Source: Thermoproteota archaeon (GTDB lineage: Archaea; Thermoproteota; Thermoprotei; Gearchaeales; Gearchaeaceae). Taken from it: 64,000 nucleotides of DNA. The stretch covers positions 1 to 64,000 of the forward strand of contig JAJPJK010000002.1 of NCBI GenBank assembly GCA_021324265.1. Direction: 5' to 3'. The translations under genes and the position numbers were made by a program. This document shows positions 52,169-60,365 of this stretch, piece after piece; the first letter of the stretch is position 1; every line of letters starts with the position of its first letter. The notes below the pieces were generated by a model. It did no database searches and was not told the DNA's origin. It saw nothing but the letters and a program-made list of their open reading frames with translations.

Positions 52169-53430
52169 GCATAAAGAAGGAAGAAATATGGACGTTTAAG
52201 CATAGACCTAGGCGAGTTGAGGAAATTGTAGGTAATGATGAGGCTAAGAAGGAGTTTTTGGATTGGCTAGGGATCTGGATGAAAGGGAAGCCGCCAATAA
52301 AAAAAGCTGTATTGATTTATGGCCCACCAGGTGTTGGTAAGACACTTTTAGTCGAAGTTGCCGCAAGCCAATTTGATCTTGAACTTCATGAAGTGAATGC
52401 AGGAGATATCTATAGCTTGGAATTCATAAAGAAGGCTGCGCTCGAATCAAGTAAGGAGCTCAGTTTGGTGAATAAAATGAAAATTATAGTCGTAGATGAG
52501 CTGGATAGTATAGAAGGGCCAAAGGCCAATTATGTCCTTAATATTCTTATGGAATTAATTAATGAATCTAAGTTTCCTGTCGTTTTCATAGCCAACGATG
52601 GCTGGAAACCAATACTCTACCCTATAAGAAATGCATGTTTGATGATTGAGATGAAGCGACTTTCAAATAAGCTGATCGTTGGTTATCTTGCAAATATATG
52701 CAAAAAAGAAGGTTTGAAATATGAAGAGGAGGCTTTGAAAGTGATAGCTGAACGATCTGAAGGGGATATGAGGAGTGCGATCTTAGATCTGCAGTTTTGT
52801 TCAATATTTGGTAAAATAGGCGTGAAAGAAGTAAACATTGTATCTGCAAAAGACAGGCAAACTGATGTCTTCAGTGCGATAAGAAATGTTATTTATGCTC
52901 AAAGTTTCTTTTCTGCCAAGAGTGTGATCGATGAATTTCCATATGATCAGGATACATTGCTGCTATGGATTGAGGAGAACGTTTTTAGATTCTATACCAA
53001 TCCCCGTGATCTAGCTTTGGCATATGATCGATTGTCTAAGGCAGATATTTATAGAGCTAGAGCCAATAAGGAGAGATATTGGAGATTTATACTATATTTT
53101 TCTGATCTCATAACTGCTGGCGTAGCACTTTCTAAATCTCAAAGGCCTACCTATGCAAAGATGCAGTTTCCTCAAACTTTGCGGGTGCTATCTAGGCAAA
53201 GACAATCAAGAGAGATGCGAAACTATGTGTTGGAGAAGATCTCCAAGAGCAATCATCTCTCTTTAAGGAAAGCCCTGGATGAAATATTCTGGTTTCTTTT
53301 AGTAATGCTGAAAAATGAGGAATTTAAAAAACGGTTTGCTAAGAGGTATGAACTTGATGAAGATTTCATGAATTATCTCACAAACCTTGCTTCTAATATA
53401 GATGTGAAAATACAGTCAAGGTCTAAATAG
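52165..53430 (+). CDS. rfcL: Replication factor C large subunit
   Basis: A 421-residue clamp-loader subunit with Walker A 'YGPPGVGKTLLVEVA', Walker B 'VVDELDS' and sensor 'GDMRSAILDLQF'. The C-terminus ends in 'NYLTNLASNIDVKIQSRSK' with no recognisable PIP box of the QxxLxxFF kind that ends several archaeal RfcL proteins. Overlaps rfcS by 4 bases; 3' end overlaps the convergent AIR-synthase-like gene by 15 bases. Confidence 0.94.
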   Translation: MSIKKEEIWTFKHRPRRVEEIVGNDEAKKEFLDWLGIWMKGKPPIKKAVLIYGPPGVGKTLLVEVAASQFDLELHEVNAGDIYSLEFIKKAALESSKELSLVNKMKIIVVDELDSIEGPKANYVLNILMELINESKFPVVFIANDGWKPILYPIRNACLMIEMKRLSNKLIVGYLANICKKEGLKYEEEALKVIAERSEGDMRSAILDLQFCSIFGKIGVKEVNIVSAKDRQTDVFSAIRNVIYAQSFFSAKSVIDEFPYDQDTLLLWIEENVFRFYTNPRDLALAYDRLSKADIYRARANKERYWRFILYFSDLITAGVALSKSQRPTYAKMQFPQTLRVLSRQRQSREMRNYVLEKISKSNHLSLRKALDEIFWFLLVMLKNEEFKKRFAKRYELDEDFMNYLTNLASNIDVKIQSRSK

Positions 53431-54438
53431 TTTCCAAACCTCTTCTTCTTCACCTTCCTCTTCCAAATTCCTGGATTTTCCTTCCTTGTTTATTATTATC
53501 ATATTTCTTTCTCTTTTTAATGAACCAATTATTGACCAATTTTTTCCTTCTTCACTTAAAATTTTTTGAAGTAAATCTATCTTGTTTTTCACTACTACGC
53601 AAATCAAAGATCCAGAACTCAATGCCTTTAATGGGTTAAGATTTAATACATTGAAAATTTTCTCGGTAACATCGAGCTTGAAAATTTTTTCTTCCCATAC
53701 TTCGAAACCAGTTTCGAGGAAGTTACCCATTTCTTTTAGGGCTACAATTATTCCTCCTTCCGTAGGATCATGCGCATAAACAGCGATATTATTTTCGAAG
53801 ATTTTAATTCCTGGGTTGAAAACAGACAACTCGTTTAATAGTGATTTTGCTTTTCTTATATCCTCTTCGTTGATTTTCCCAAGAAGCAATTCTTCGAAGT
53901 CATTTGCGATTATAGCAGTTGCTTCTAAAGCTATTGGTTTTATTTGAACTATATAATAATTTTCAGGATTATTTTTAAGGTCTTTAATTTGTTTTATCCT
54001 CTCTTCGTAATTGCCAATAAGTTCACCGAGCATGAATGTAATAACGATTGGTTCTTTTACTGAAGGACTAAACTCAGTATGTCCTCCTACCAAGTTTATT
54101 TTGAATTCTCTAGCTTTATGTAAGATTTCTTGGTGCAGTATTGATAGGTCTTCTTTTTTGTAATGGGTCGGTAATATAATGCAAGTTAAAGCGAATTTCG
54201 GTCTAGCTCCCGCTGCGACTATATCATTACTCGCTATCGTGATTGAAAGGGCTCCGAGGTTTTTTCTTGCTCCAGTGATAGGATCAACGTGTACAGCAAT
54301 GACATTGCCAGTTCTAAGTATCGCTGCATCTGCTCCTATTCTCGGTCCTAGCAATACATTTTCATCGATATTGATTTGCTTAAGTAGGTTCTTCATTTCT
54401 TCTATTGTAAGTTTACCTATCTTCTTCTCAGAGACCAT
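53416..54438 (-). CDS. AIR synthase/HypE-related protein
   Basis: A 340-residue protein of the PurM/HypE/ThiL/SelD superfamily, ATP-dependent enzymes that activate amides or phosphorylate small molecules. 'RIGADAAILRTG' and 'AHDPTEGGIIVALKEMG' are the family signatures. It lacks hydrogenase neighbours, so HypE function is unlikely. The Glu-rich tail ('EEEGEEEEVW') is unusual. Divergent from gins23. Confidence 0.82.
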   Translation of the reverse strand: MVSEKKIGKLTIEEMKNLLKQINIDENVLLGPRIGADAAILRTGNVIAVHVDPITGARKNLGALSITIASNDIVAAGARPKFALTCIILPTHYKKEDLSILHQEILHKAREFKINLVGGHTEFSPSVKEPIVITFMLGELIGNYEERIKQIKDLKNNPENYYIVQIKPIALEATAIIANDFEELLLGKINEEDIRKAKSLLNELSVFNPGIKIFENNIAVYAHDPTEGGIIVALKEMGNFLETGFEVWEEKIFKLDVTEKIFNVLNLNPLKALSSGSLICVVVKNKIDLLQKILSEEGKNWSIIGSLKRERNMIIINKEGKSRNLEEEGEEEEVWKLFRP

Positions 54439-54475
54439 GACATGGTTTTTATTAATTAATTAATTAATAATTGGG
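54439..54475. promoter_or_regulatory. Divergent promoter with TTAA repeat, AIR-synthase-like gene / gins23
   Basis: A 37-base gap containing 'attaattaattaattaata' (54451-54469), an AATT/TTAA tetranucleotide run that can act as a TATA element for both directions. Length variation of this run could change promoter strength. Confidence 0.45.
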
Positions 54476-55015
54476 ATGGAGGAACTTTTGCTGGAAAGCT
54501 ATTTTAATTATGAAATGGCTAAAGTAAAGGTCAAAGTCATTCGCGATCACTCAGAGGTAAATTTTTTAGGTAACAGATTTGGCCCTTTTGTAAAAGGACA
54601 AGACGTAGAACTACCTAGAGCCTTGGCAAGATTGTTGGCAGATCAAGGCATAACTGAATATCCTTTCCCTACAATTTCGCTCGATGACATAAGGAAAAGA
54701 CATTATCAGGAAATTTCGAATAAAATCGAATTAAAAAAAATAGAAGATGACTTCTATCTTCAAGCAAAGGAACTTATTCTTCTAGCGCAGAAAAATGTCA
54801 TAAAAGATAGCCCTAGAGAAATAAAGAGATTATTGGATGAAATATGCTTGAAAAGGCTTGAGAAAATCTTCAGAAATGTCCTATATGTCGAGGATGTGAA
54901 GAAAATAAATCAACTCATGGCCTATGAGGAAAGATATCTATTCATGATTCTCCGCGATCTAGTGAAAAATTGGAGAGAAGACGTTTTAAATAATGCTTTC
55001 ATGAAAAAGATCTAA
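54476..55015 (+). CDS. gins23: GINS complex subunit Gins23
   Basis: A 179-residue GINS protein. The small B domain comes first ('GPFVKGQDVELPRALARLLA') and the helical A domain follows, the order seen in Gins23 (Psf2/3-like). GINS joins MCM and a GAN/Cdc45-like protein in the archaeal CMG helicase. It precedes mcm by two bases, the same gene pair as in Sulfolobus. Confidence 0.9.
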   Translation: MEELLLESYFNYEMAKVKVKVIRDHSEVNFLGNRFGPFVKGQDVELPRALARLLADQGITEYPFPTISLDDIRKRHYQEISNKIELKKIEDDFYLQAKELILLAQKNVIKDSPREIKRLLDEICLKRLEKIFRNVLYVEDVKKINQLMAYEERYLFMILRDLVKNWREDVLNNAFMKKI

Positions 55016-55017
55016 AA

Positions 55018-57054
55018 ATGGAAGAATTCAAAGATTACAAGGCATTATATAAGAAGTTTTTCAGAGAATACACACAGGATGATAAACCCTACTATTTGGG
55101 GAAGATTGGAGAAATGATAGCCTTGAACTATAGATCACTAACTTTTTCTCATAGGCATCTTTTTTCCTTTAATACGGAGCTTGCAGATCTTCTACTTAGG
55201 AATCCAGAAGAACAATTAAGTTATGCAGAAGAGGCATTAAAGGATCTCATATTAGAACAAGACGATGAGTTTCTGGAAAGGAATAAGAGGATATTCGTGA
55301 GGGTAAATGATATCTATCTCGACGAGTACAAGATTAAAATTAGGAATATTCGTGCCAACTATCTTGGTAGTCTAGTAGAAGTTAGAGGCGTCGTGACAAA
55401 ATGTAGTGCCATTAGATACAAACTCATCGGGGCCAAGTTCTTATGTGAGAATTGCGGTGCAGTTTTCGAAGCAAATATATCATCTTTGCGGAGGATCGAA
55501 TCTGTCAAGTGCATTAACTGTTCAGCGAAAGTTACAAAGATGCTCGATAAAAGTTTCATAGACGTTCAAAGAATAATTATACAGGAGCCGCTTGAAGAAG
55601 TCCCTGCAGGACAAATCCCCAGAACTCTTGAAGTGTATCTTGAAGGCGATATAGTTGACTTGGCCTATCCTGGCAATCACGTTACTGTAACAGGTATATT
55701 GAAAGAGAGGAAAATACCTGTTCAGGATGAACTCACATTCTCTTCCTATTTGCATGCTGTAGACTTGCAGGTAAGAGAAAGAGGCTTTGAAGAAGAAGAG
55801 CTGTCTCCTGAGGATGAAGAAGAAATTCTCAAGCTCAAATCAAGTTATTCGAATGTAGGTGAAGCAATAGTAGATTCGATAGCACCTTCTATTCACGGAT
55901 TAAGGTCAATAAAGAAAGCCCTTGCGCTTCAGCTTTTTGGAGGAGTATCTAAGCTCATGCCCGATGGTGTTAGGATAAGGGGAGATATACATGTTTGTCT
56001 CGTAGGCGATCCTGGTACAGCTAAGACACAGTTGCTAAGATATATGGTTCAACTTGCACCTAAAGGGGTATACACCACAGGTAAGGGTGCCTCGGCAGCT
56101 GGGCTTACGGCTGCTGTTGTGAAAGATAAAGCATCTGGTGATTTTTATCTTGAGGCTGGTGCACTAGTGCTTGCTGATCAAGGATTGGCTGCAGTAGACG
56201 AAGTCGATAAAATGAGAAATGAAGATAGAGTAGCAATGCATGAAGCTATGGAGCAGCAAACTGTAAGTATAGCCAAGGCCGGTATTGTTGCAACTCTCAA
56301 TGCGCGTTGCGCAATACTAGCGGCTGCAAATCCATCTTTGGGAAGATTTGAAAGAAATAAAACAATAGCAGAGAACATTGATCTACCTATAACTTTGCTT
56401 TCACGTTTTGATCTCATATTTCCTATCATAGATATACCTAGTAAAGAAAGTGATGCGAAGTTGGCTATGCATGTGCTAATGATACATGGAGGTTCGCAGG
56501 AACCATTTAAGAACGTCATAAGTCCTGAGCTCCTCAGAAAATATGTGATTTATGCTAAGAAAAATTTGCATCCTAAGCTTTCACAGGAAGCACAACAAGA
56601 AATTATGAACTTTTACCTTAGGATGAGGGAAGCTTCTAGCGAGGGATCTATGGCTATCACTCCTAGGCAGCTCGAAGCACTAATAAGGTTGACAGAAGCA
56701 CATGCAAGGATGAATTTAAGAAATGAGGCGAATCTTGAAGATGCTGTTGAGGCAATAAATTTAATGAAATACATGATGGAGACCGCAATGGTCGATATTA
56801 AGACCCAAAGGCTTGATGTGGATATCATAATGACCGGTCTTCCCAAATCCCAGCGAGATAGATTTGCTAAACTTAGAGATATTTTGGCTAGGTTGAACTA
56901 TGAAAAAGAACCTGTTGAATTAGAAGAGCTCTACCGTACTGCAGAAAATGAAGGTATTCCCAGAGCTGAGGCTGAGAAAATAATAAACAGGATGTTGCAA
57001 GAAGGAGATATTTTCACGCCTAAACAAGGTTACATAAAGAAAACGCCTTCTTAA
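55018..57054 (+). CDS. mcm: Replicative helicase MCM
   Basis: A 678-residue MCM. N-terminal domain with a zinc site ('CENCGA' and 'CINCSA'), OB fold, then AAA+ core with Walker A 'GDPGTAKTQLLRY', Walker B 'ADQGLAAVDEVDKM', arginine finger 'LLSRFDLIF', and a C-terminal winged helix. Normal length; no intein. Two bases after gins23 and two before hel308. Confidence 0.97.
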   Translation: MEEFKDYKALYKKFFREYTQDDKPYYLGKIGEMIALNYRSLTFSHRHLFSFNTELADLLLRNPEEQLSYAEEALKDLILEQDDEFLERNKRIFVRVNDIYLDEYKIKIRNIRANYLGSLVEVRGVVTKCSAIRYKLIGAKFLCENCGAVFEANISSLRRIESVKCINCSAKVTKMLDKSFIDVQRIIIQEPLEEVPAGQIPRTLEVYLEGDIVDLAYPGNHVTVTGILKERKIPVQDELTFSSYLHAVDLQVRERGFEEEELSPEDEEEILKLKSSYSNVGEAIVDSIAPSIHGLRSIKKALALQLFGGVSKLMPDGVRIRGDIHVCLVGDPGTAKTQLLRYMVQLAPKGVYTTGKGASAAGLTAAVVKDKASGDFYLEAGALVLADQGLAAVDEVDKMRNEDRVAMHEAMEQQTVSIAKAGIVATLNARCAILAAANPSLGRFERNKTIAENIDLPITLLSRFDLIFPIIDIPSKESDAKLAMHVLMIHGGSQEPFKNVISPELLRKYVIYAKKNLHPKLSQEAQQEIMNFYLRMREASSEGSMAITPRQLEALIRLTEAHARMNLRNEANLEDAVEAINLMKYMMETAMVDIKTQRLDVDIIMTGLPKSQRDRFAKLRDILARLNYEKEPVELEELYRTAENEGIPRAEAEKIINRMLQEGDIFTPKQGYIKKTPS

Positions 57055-57055
57055 A

Positions 57056-59173
57056 TTGGACATAGCACTTTTGAATAAATACGGTATACCTGACGATTTT
57101 ATAAAAAGACTCCAATCTCAGGGGATAACTAGATTGTATCCTCCTCAAGCTCAGGCTATTGAAAAGGGCGTTTTAAATTACAAAAATCTTTTAATCGCTA
57201 CACCAACTGCATCTGGAAAGACGTTAATAGCCATAATTTCCAGCATAAAGCATTTAGCTAAAGGTGATAAGGTTTTATATCTTTGCCCTTTAAGAGCACT
57301 AGCGTCTGAGAAGTATGAAGAATTTAAATTCTTTCTAAATTACAAGATAGCGCTTTCGATAGGAGACTATGATAGCGATGACGCTTGGCTCAGGAATTAT
57401 GATGTGATAATTAGTACCTATGAAAAAACTGATAGCTTGTTGAGACATAGGGCTCCTTGGATAAGTGATGTTTCTCTCGTAGTCATAGATGAAGTGCATA
57501 TGCTCGATAGCGATCGAGGGCCTACCCTTGAATTCCTTATTGCTAGACTTAAAAGACAAATTCCTAATGCCCAGTTTCTTGCCTTAAGTGCAACTGTTAA
57601 AAATGCTGAAGAAATTGCCTCTTGGCTTAATGCAGAAGTTATAGTAAGCGATTGGCGTCCTGTGCCTCTAAGGGAAGGTGTTTATAGATCAGGTATCATC
57701 CATTATAAAGATGGGGGCACTAAAAAAATACCCATAAGAAGCGGCGTAGCATTTGTTGATCTCGCGCTCGATATCCTCGATGAGGGGGGTCAGGCTCTTA
57801 TTTTCAACTCTACAAGGGCAAATGCTTTAAGGAATGCAGAAAAGTTAAAGGAATTTGTTCGTAAATATCTTAAAAAGAGTGAGATAGAAGAGTTACGAGA
57901 TCTTGCAAATAATATTGAAAGCAATGATTGGTTATCTCAGACCCTAAAGGATCAAATAATGAACGGCGTTGCATTCCATCATGCAGGGCTTTCCTATAAT
58001 GCTAGAAGAGTTGTAGAAAATGGTTTCAGGGATTCTCTTATCAAAGTTGTTTCCTCTACTACTACACTTGGGGCGGGCATAAATGTACCCGCTAGAAGAG
58101 TGATAATAAACGAAATATCTCGTTATTCAGTTGGTCTCGGTTATTCAGAAATCATGACGGTGAATGAGTATAAACAATTGGCAGGCAGAGCAGGTAGGCC
58201 AAAATATGATACTTACGGTGAAGCGATAATTGTAGCGAAAGGAAAGTACGATGTTGATGTACTCATGGATAGCTATATAAAATCGGATGTGGAACCTATT
58301 ACTTCTCAAATTAAAGATGAAAAAGCCTTGCGTTCTCATATATTATCTCTCATAGCCAACGAAATTGTGACAAACGAAGATGAGCTTAATAAAATATTAG
58401 AGGAAACGCTTGCTTCTAGACAAATCGGTTCAATGATATTGAGAAGGTTGTCAAAAAACGTTGTCAGCTATTTAATGAAAGCATCCTTTATAGTTGCGAA
58501 AGAAAAATACGTTGCGACGAGTCTGGGCAAAAGGATCTCTGAGTTGTACATAGATCCTTTAACAGGGGAGCAGCTTGAAAACGGTATTAAGAGCGTTCCG
58601 ATAAGTCTAGCAAAGGATGAGTTTTACTATCTTCTATTGATATCTTCGGTCGAGGATATGCAAAGATTATCCGTCTTTAGAAGCGAAAACGATTTTCTAA
58701 TAGAGGAGTTGGAAAAAGTTTTGAATAGGTATCCCTTCAGACTTGACCCTCTTGATGATGATTCTCTTTCGATACTTAAAACAGCAAAACTTCTAAAGAG
58801 CTGGATAAATGAAGAGAGCGAAGATGAGATAGCAGATAAGTACGGCATAGGTTTGGGGGATCTCTACAGTGTTGTACAAGTAGCTAGCTGGATATGCCAT
58901 GCAGCAAAAGAGATCGCTAAACTTCTGGATCAGCAAGAAGCGTATAATTTTCTAGAAACACTAGAAGGAAGAATAGAAAACGGTGTTAAGGAAGAGCTCC
59001 TTGAATTGGTTCAGATTCCGAGAGTAGGCAGAACTAAGGCGAGAATACTTTATAACGCAGGCTTCAGATCCTTATCCAAGCTTAGGGAGGCAAAAGAAGA
59101 ACAGTTAATCGCTTTGCCCATGATAGGCCCTGAGACATATAAAAGCATCAAGGATTTCTTGGCTCAGCTTTAA
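57056..59173 (+). CDS. hel308: DNA helicase Hel308
   Basis: A 705-residue superfamily 2 3'-5' helicase acting at stalled forks. Q-motif 'LYPPQAQAIEKG', Walker A 'ATPTASGKT', 'IDEVHML', 'SATVKN', 'QLAGRAGRPKYD', and a C-terminal ratchet and helix-hairpin-helix ('LVQIPRVGRTKARILYNAG'). TTG start two bases after the mcm stop. Coupled to mcm by position. Confidence 0.95.
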   Translation: MDIALLNKYGIPDDFIKRLQSQGITRLYPPQAQAIEKGVLNYKNLLIATPTASGKTLIAIISSIKHLAKGDKVLYLCPLRALASEKYEEFKFFLNYKIALSIGDYDSDDAWLRNYDVIISTYEKTDSLLRHRAPWISDVSLVVIDEVHMLDSDRGPTLEFLIARLKRQIPNAQFLALSATVKNAEEIASWLNAEVIVSDWRPVPLREGVYRSGIIHYKDGGTKKIPIRSGVAFVDLALDILDEGGQALIFNSTRANALRNAEKLKEFVRKYLKKSEIEELRDLANNIESNDWLSQTLKDQIMNGVAFHHAGLSYNARRVVENGFRDSLIKVVSSTTTLGAGINVPARRVIINEISRYSVGLGYSEIMTVNEYKQLAGRAGRPKYDTYGEAIIVAKGKYDVDVLMDSYIKSDVEPITSQIKDEKALRSHILSLIANEIVTNEDELNKILEETLASRQIGSMILRRLSKNVVSYLMKASFIVAKEKYVATSLGKRISELYIDPLTGEQLENGIKSVPISLAKDEFYYLLLISSVEDMQRLSVFRSENDFLIEELEKVLNRYPFRLDPLDDDSLSILKTAKLLKSWINEESEDEIADKYGIGLGDLYSVVQVASWICHAAKEIAKLLDQQEAYNFLETLEGRIENGVKEELLELVQIPRVGRTKARILYNAGFRSLSKLREAKEEQLIALPMIGPETYKSIKDFLAQL

Positions 59174-59198
59174 TAATGCAATTAGAATTCTTTCATCA

Positions 59199-60365
59199 AT
59201 GGTTAGATTGATTCACACAGCGGATCTTCATTTGGGCATAGGTTTCGCTCAGATATCAAGCTCGGCAGACTTCGAGGAAAAACGTTTTAGAGATTTCATT
59301 TCGAACCTTGAATTCATAAAAAATTATGCGCTAAACAATAAAGCGGATTTTTTTGTGATAGCTGGTGATGTTTTTCATAATCCAAGGCCTAGCATTCAGG
59401 CATTTAACGAATTTTCTAGGATAGTAGGTGAGCTAATAAAGAATAAAGTACACGTACTCGTAGTTATTGGAAATCACGATAGCACGAAAACTCGGGAGGC
59501 CTTGAGCTACCTTAAGAGCTACGACAATTTGGGCGTAGATTACTTTCATCTCTTCGACACCGCACGTGCTGAAGTCATTGAAGCTAAAAGCACAGGCGAG
59601 AAGATAAAATTTATCGGTCTTCCTTATCCGCATTTCCAATCCAATTACTCATATAGCGATTTCGTGAATTTTTTCGAACAAAAGTTGAGTGAAATTACAA
59701 AGGACAATGAAGGTGATTTCAGCGTTATAATCGGCCATCTTTATGTCGAAGGAGGGAAATTGGGCTCTGAGCAAAGAATAGCATCTCTAAGAGATTACCC
59801 CATACCTCCAAGGATCTTCGAACCATATGACCTAACTTGTTTGGGCCATTTACACACGCCACAGAGGCTGGGCAGCAAATTATTCTATTCTGGTTCTATT
59901 GAAAGGGTTGATTTCGGTGAAGAAGGTGAGGAAAAAAGCTTTCTAGATATAAAATTGGGTTCTAAGCTTGAAGTGAACAAAGTATCTTTGAAGCTTAGAC
60001 CTATGAAGACATATAGCATAAATGCGACCTCGATGAGTCATTCCGATCTAATTAATGAGATCAAATCTCTAGTCCTTGAGGAGGGAGCGATAGTTAGAAT
60101 AAGGATACGCATTTCAAGTAATACAAGCTATCCTCCAGTTAATCAAATAGAGAGAATCCTCAAGGAACGTTACAGCGTTGCAGGGTTCAAAATCGATGTT
60201 GAAAGGGAGGAATACCAAGAAACTAGGCTACCATCAACGAATCTTGATTTTTATTCTTTTTTAAACGAATATTTGAAGGCAAGATACAAAGACAGGCCAA
60301 ATGACTTCTTGGTAAAAGTATTCTCAGAGGCTAAAAAAATAATAGATGAGGCTCAATCGCAATGA
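59199..60365 (+). CDS. mre11: Double-strand break nuclease Mre11
   Basis: A 388-residue calcineurin-like phosphoesterase. Metal-binding motifs I-V are present: 'HTADLHLG' (6-13), 'AGDVFH', 'GNHDS', 'GHLYVE' and 'GHLH'. It forms the Mre11-Rad50 end-processing complex. ATGA overlap with rad50. HerA-NurA are encoded 35 kb away rather than beside it. Confidence 0.95.
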   Translation: MVRLIHTADLHLGIGFAQISSSADFEEKRFRDFISNLEFIKNYALNNKADFFVIAGDVFHNPRPSIQAFNEFSRIVGELIKNKVHVLVVIGNHDSTKTREALSYLKSYDNLGVDYFHLFDTARAEVIEAKSTGEKIKFIGLPYPHFQSNYSYSDFVNFFEQKLSEITKDNEGDFSVIIGHLYVEGGKLGSEQRIASLRDYPIPPRIFEPYDLTCLGHLHTPQRLGSKLFYSGSIERVDFGEEGEEKSFLDIKLGSKLEVNKVSLKLRPMKTYSINATSMSHSDLINEIKSLVLEEGAIVRIRIRISSNTSYPPVNQIERILKERYSVAGFKIDVEREEYQETRLPSTNLDFYSFLNEYLKARYKDRPNDFLVKVFSEAKKIIDEAQSQ

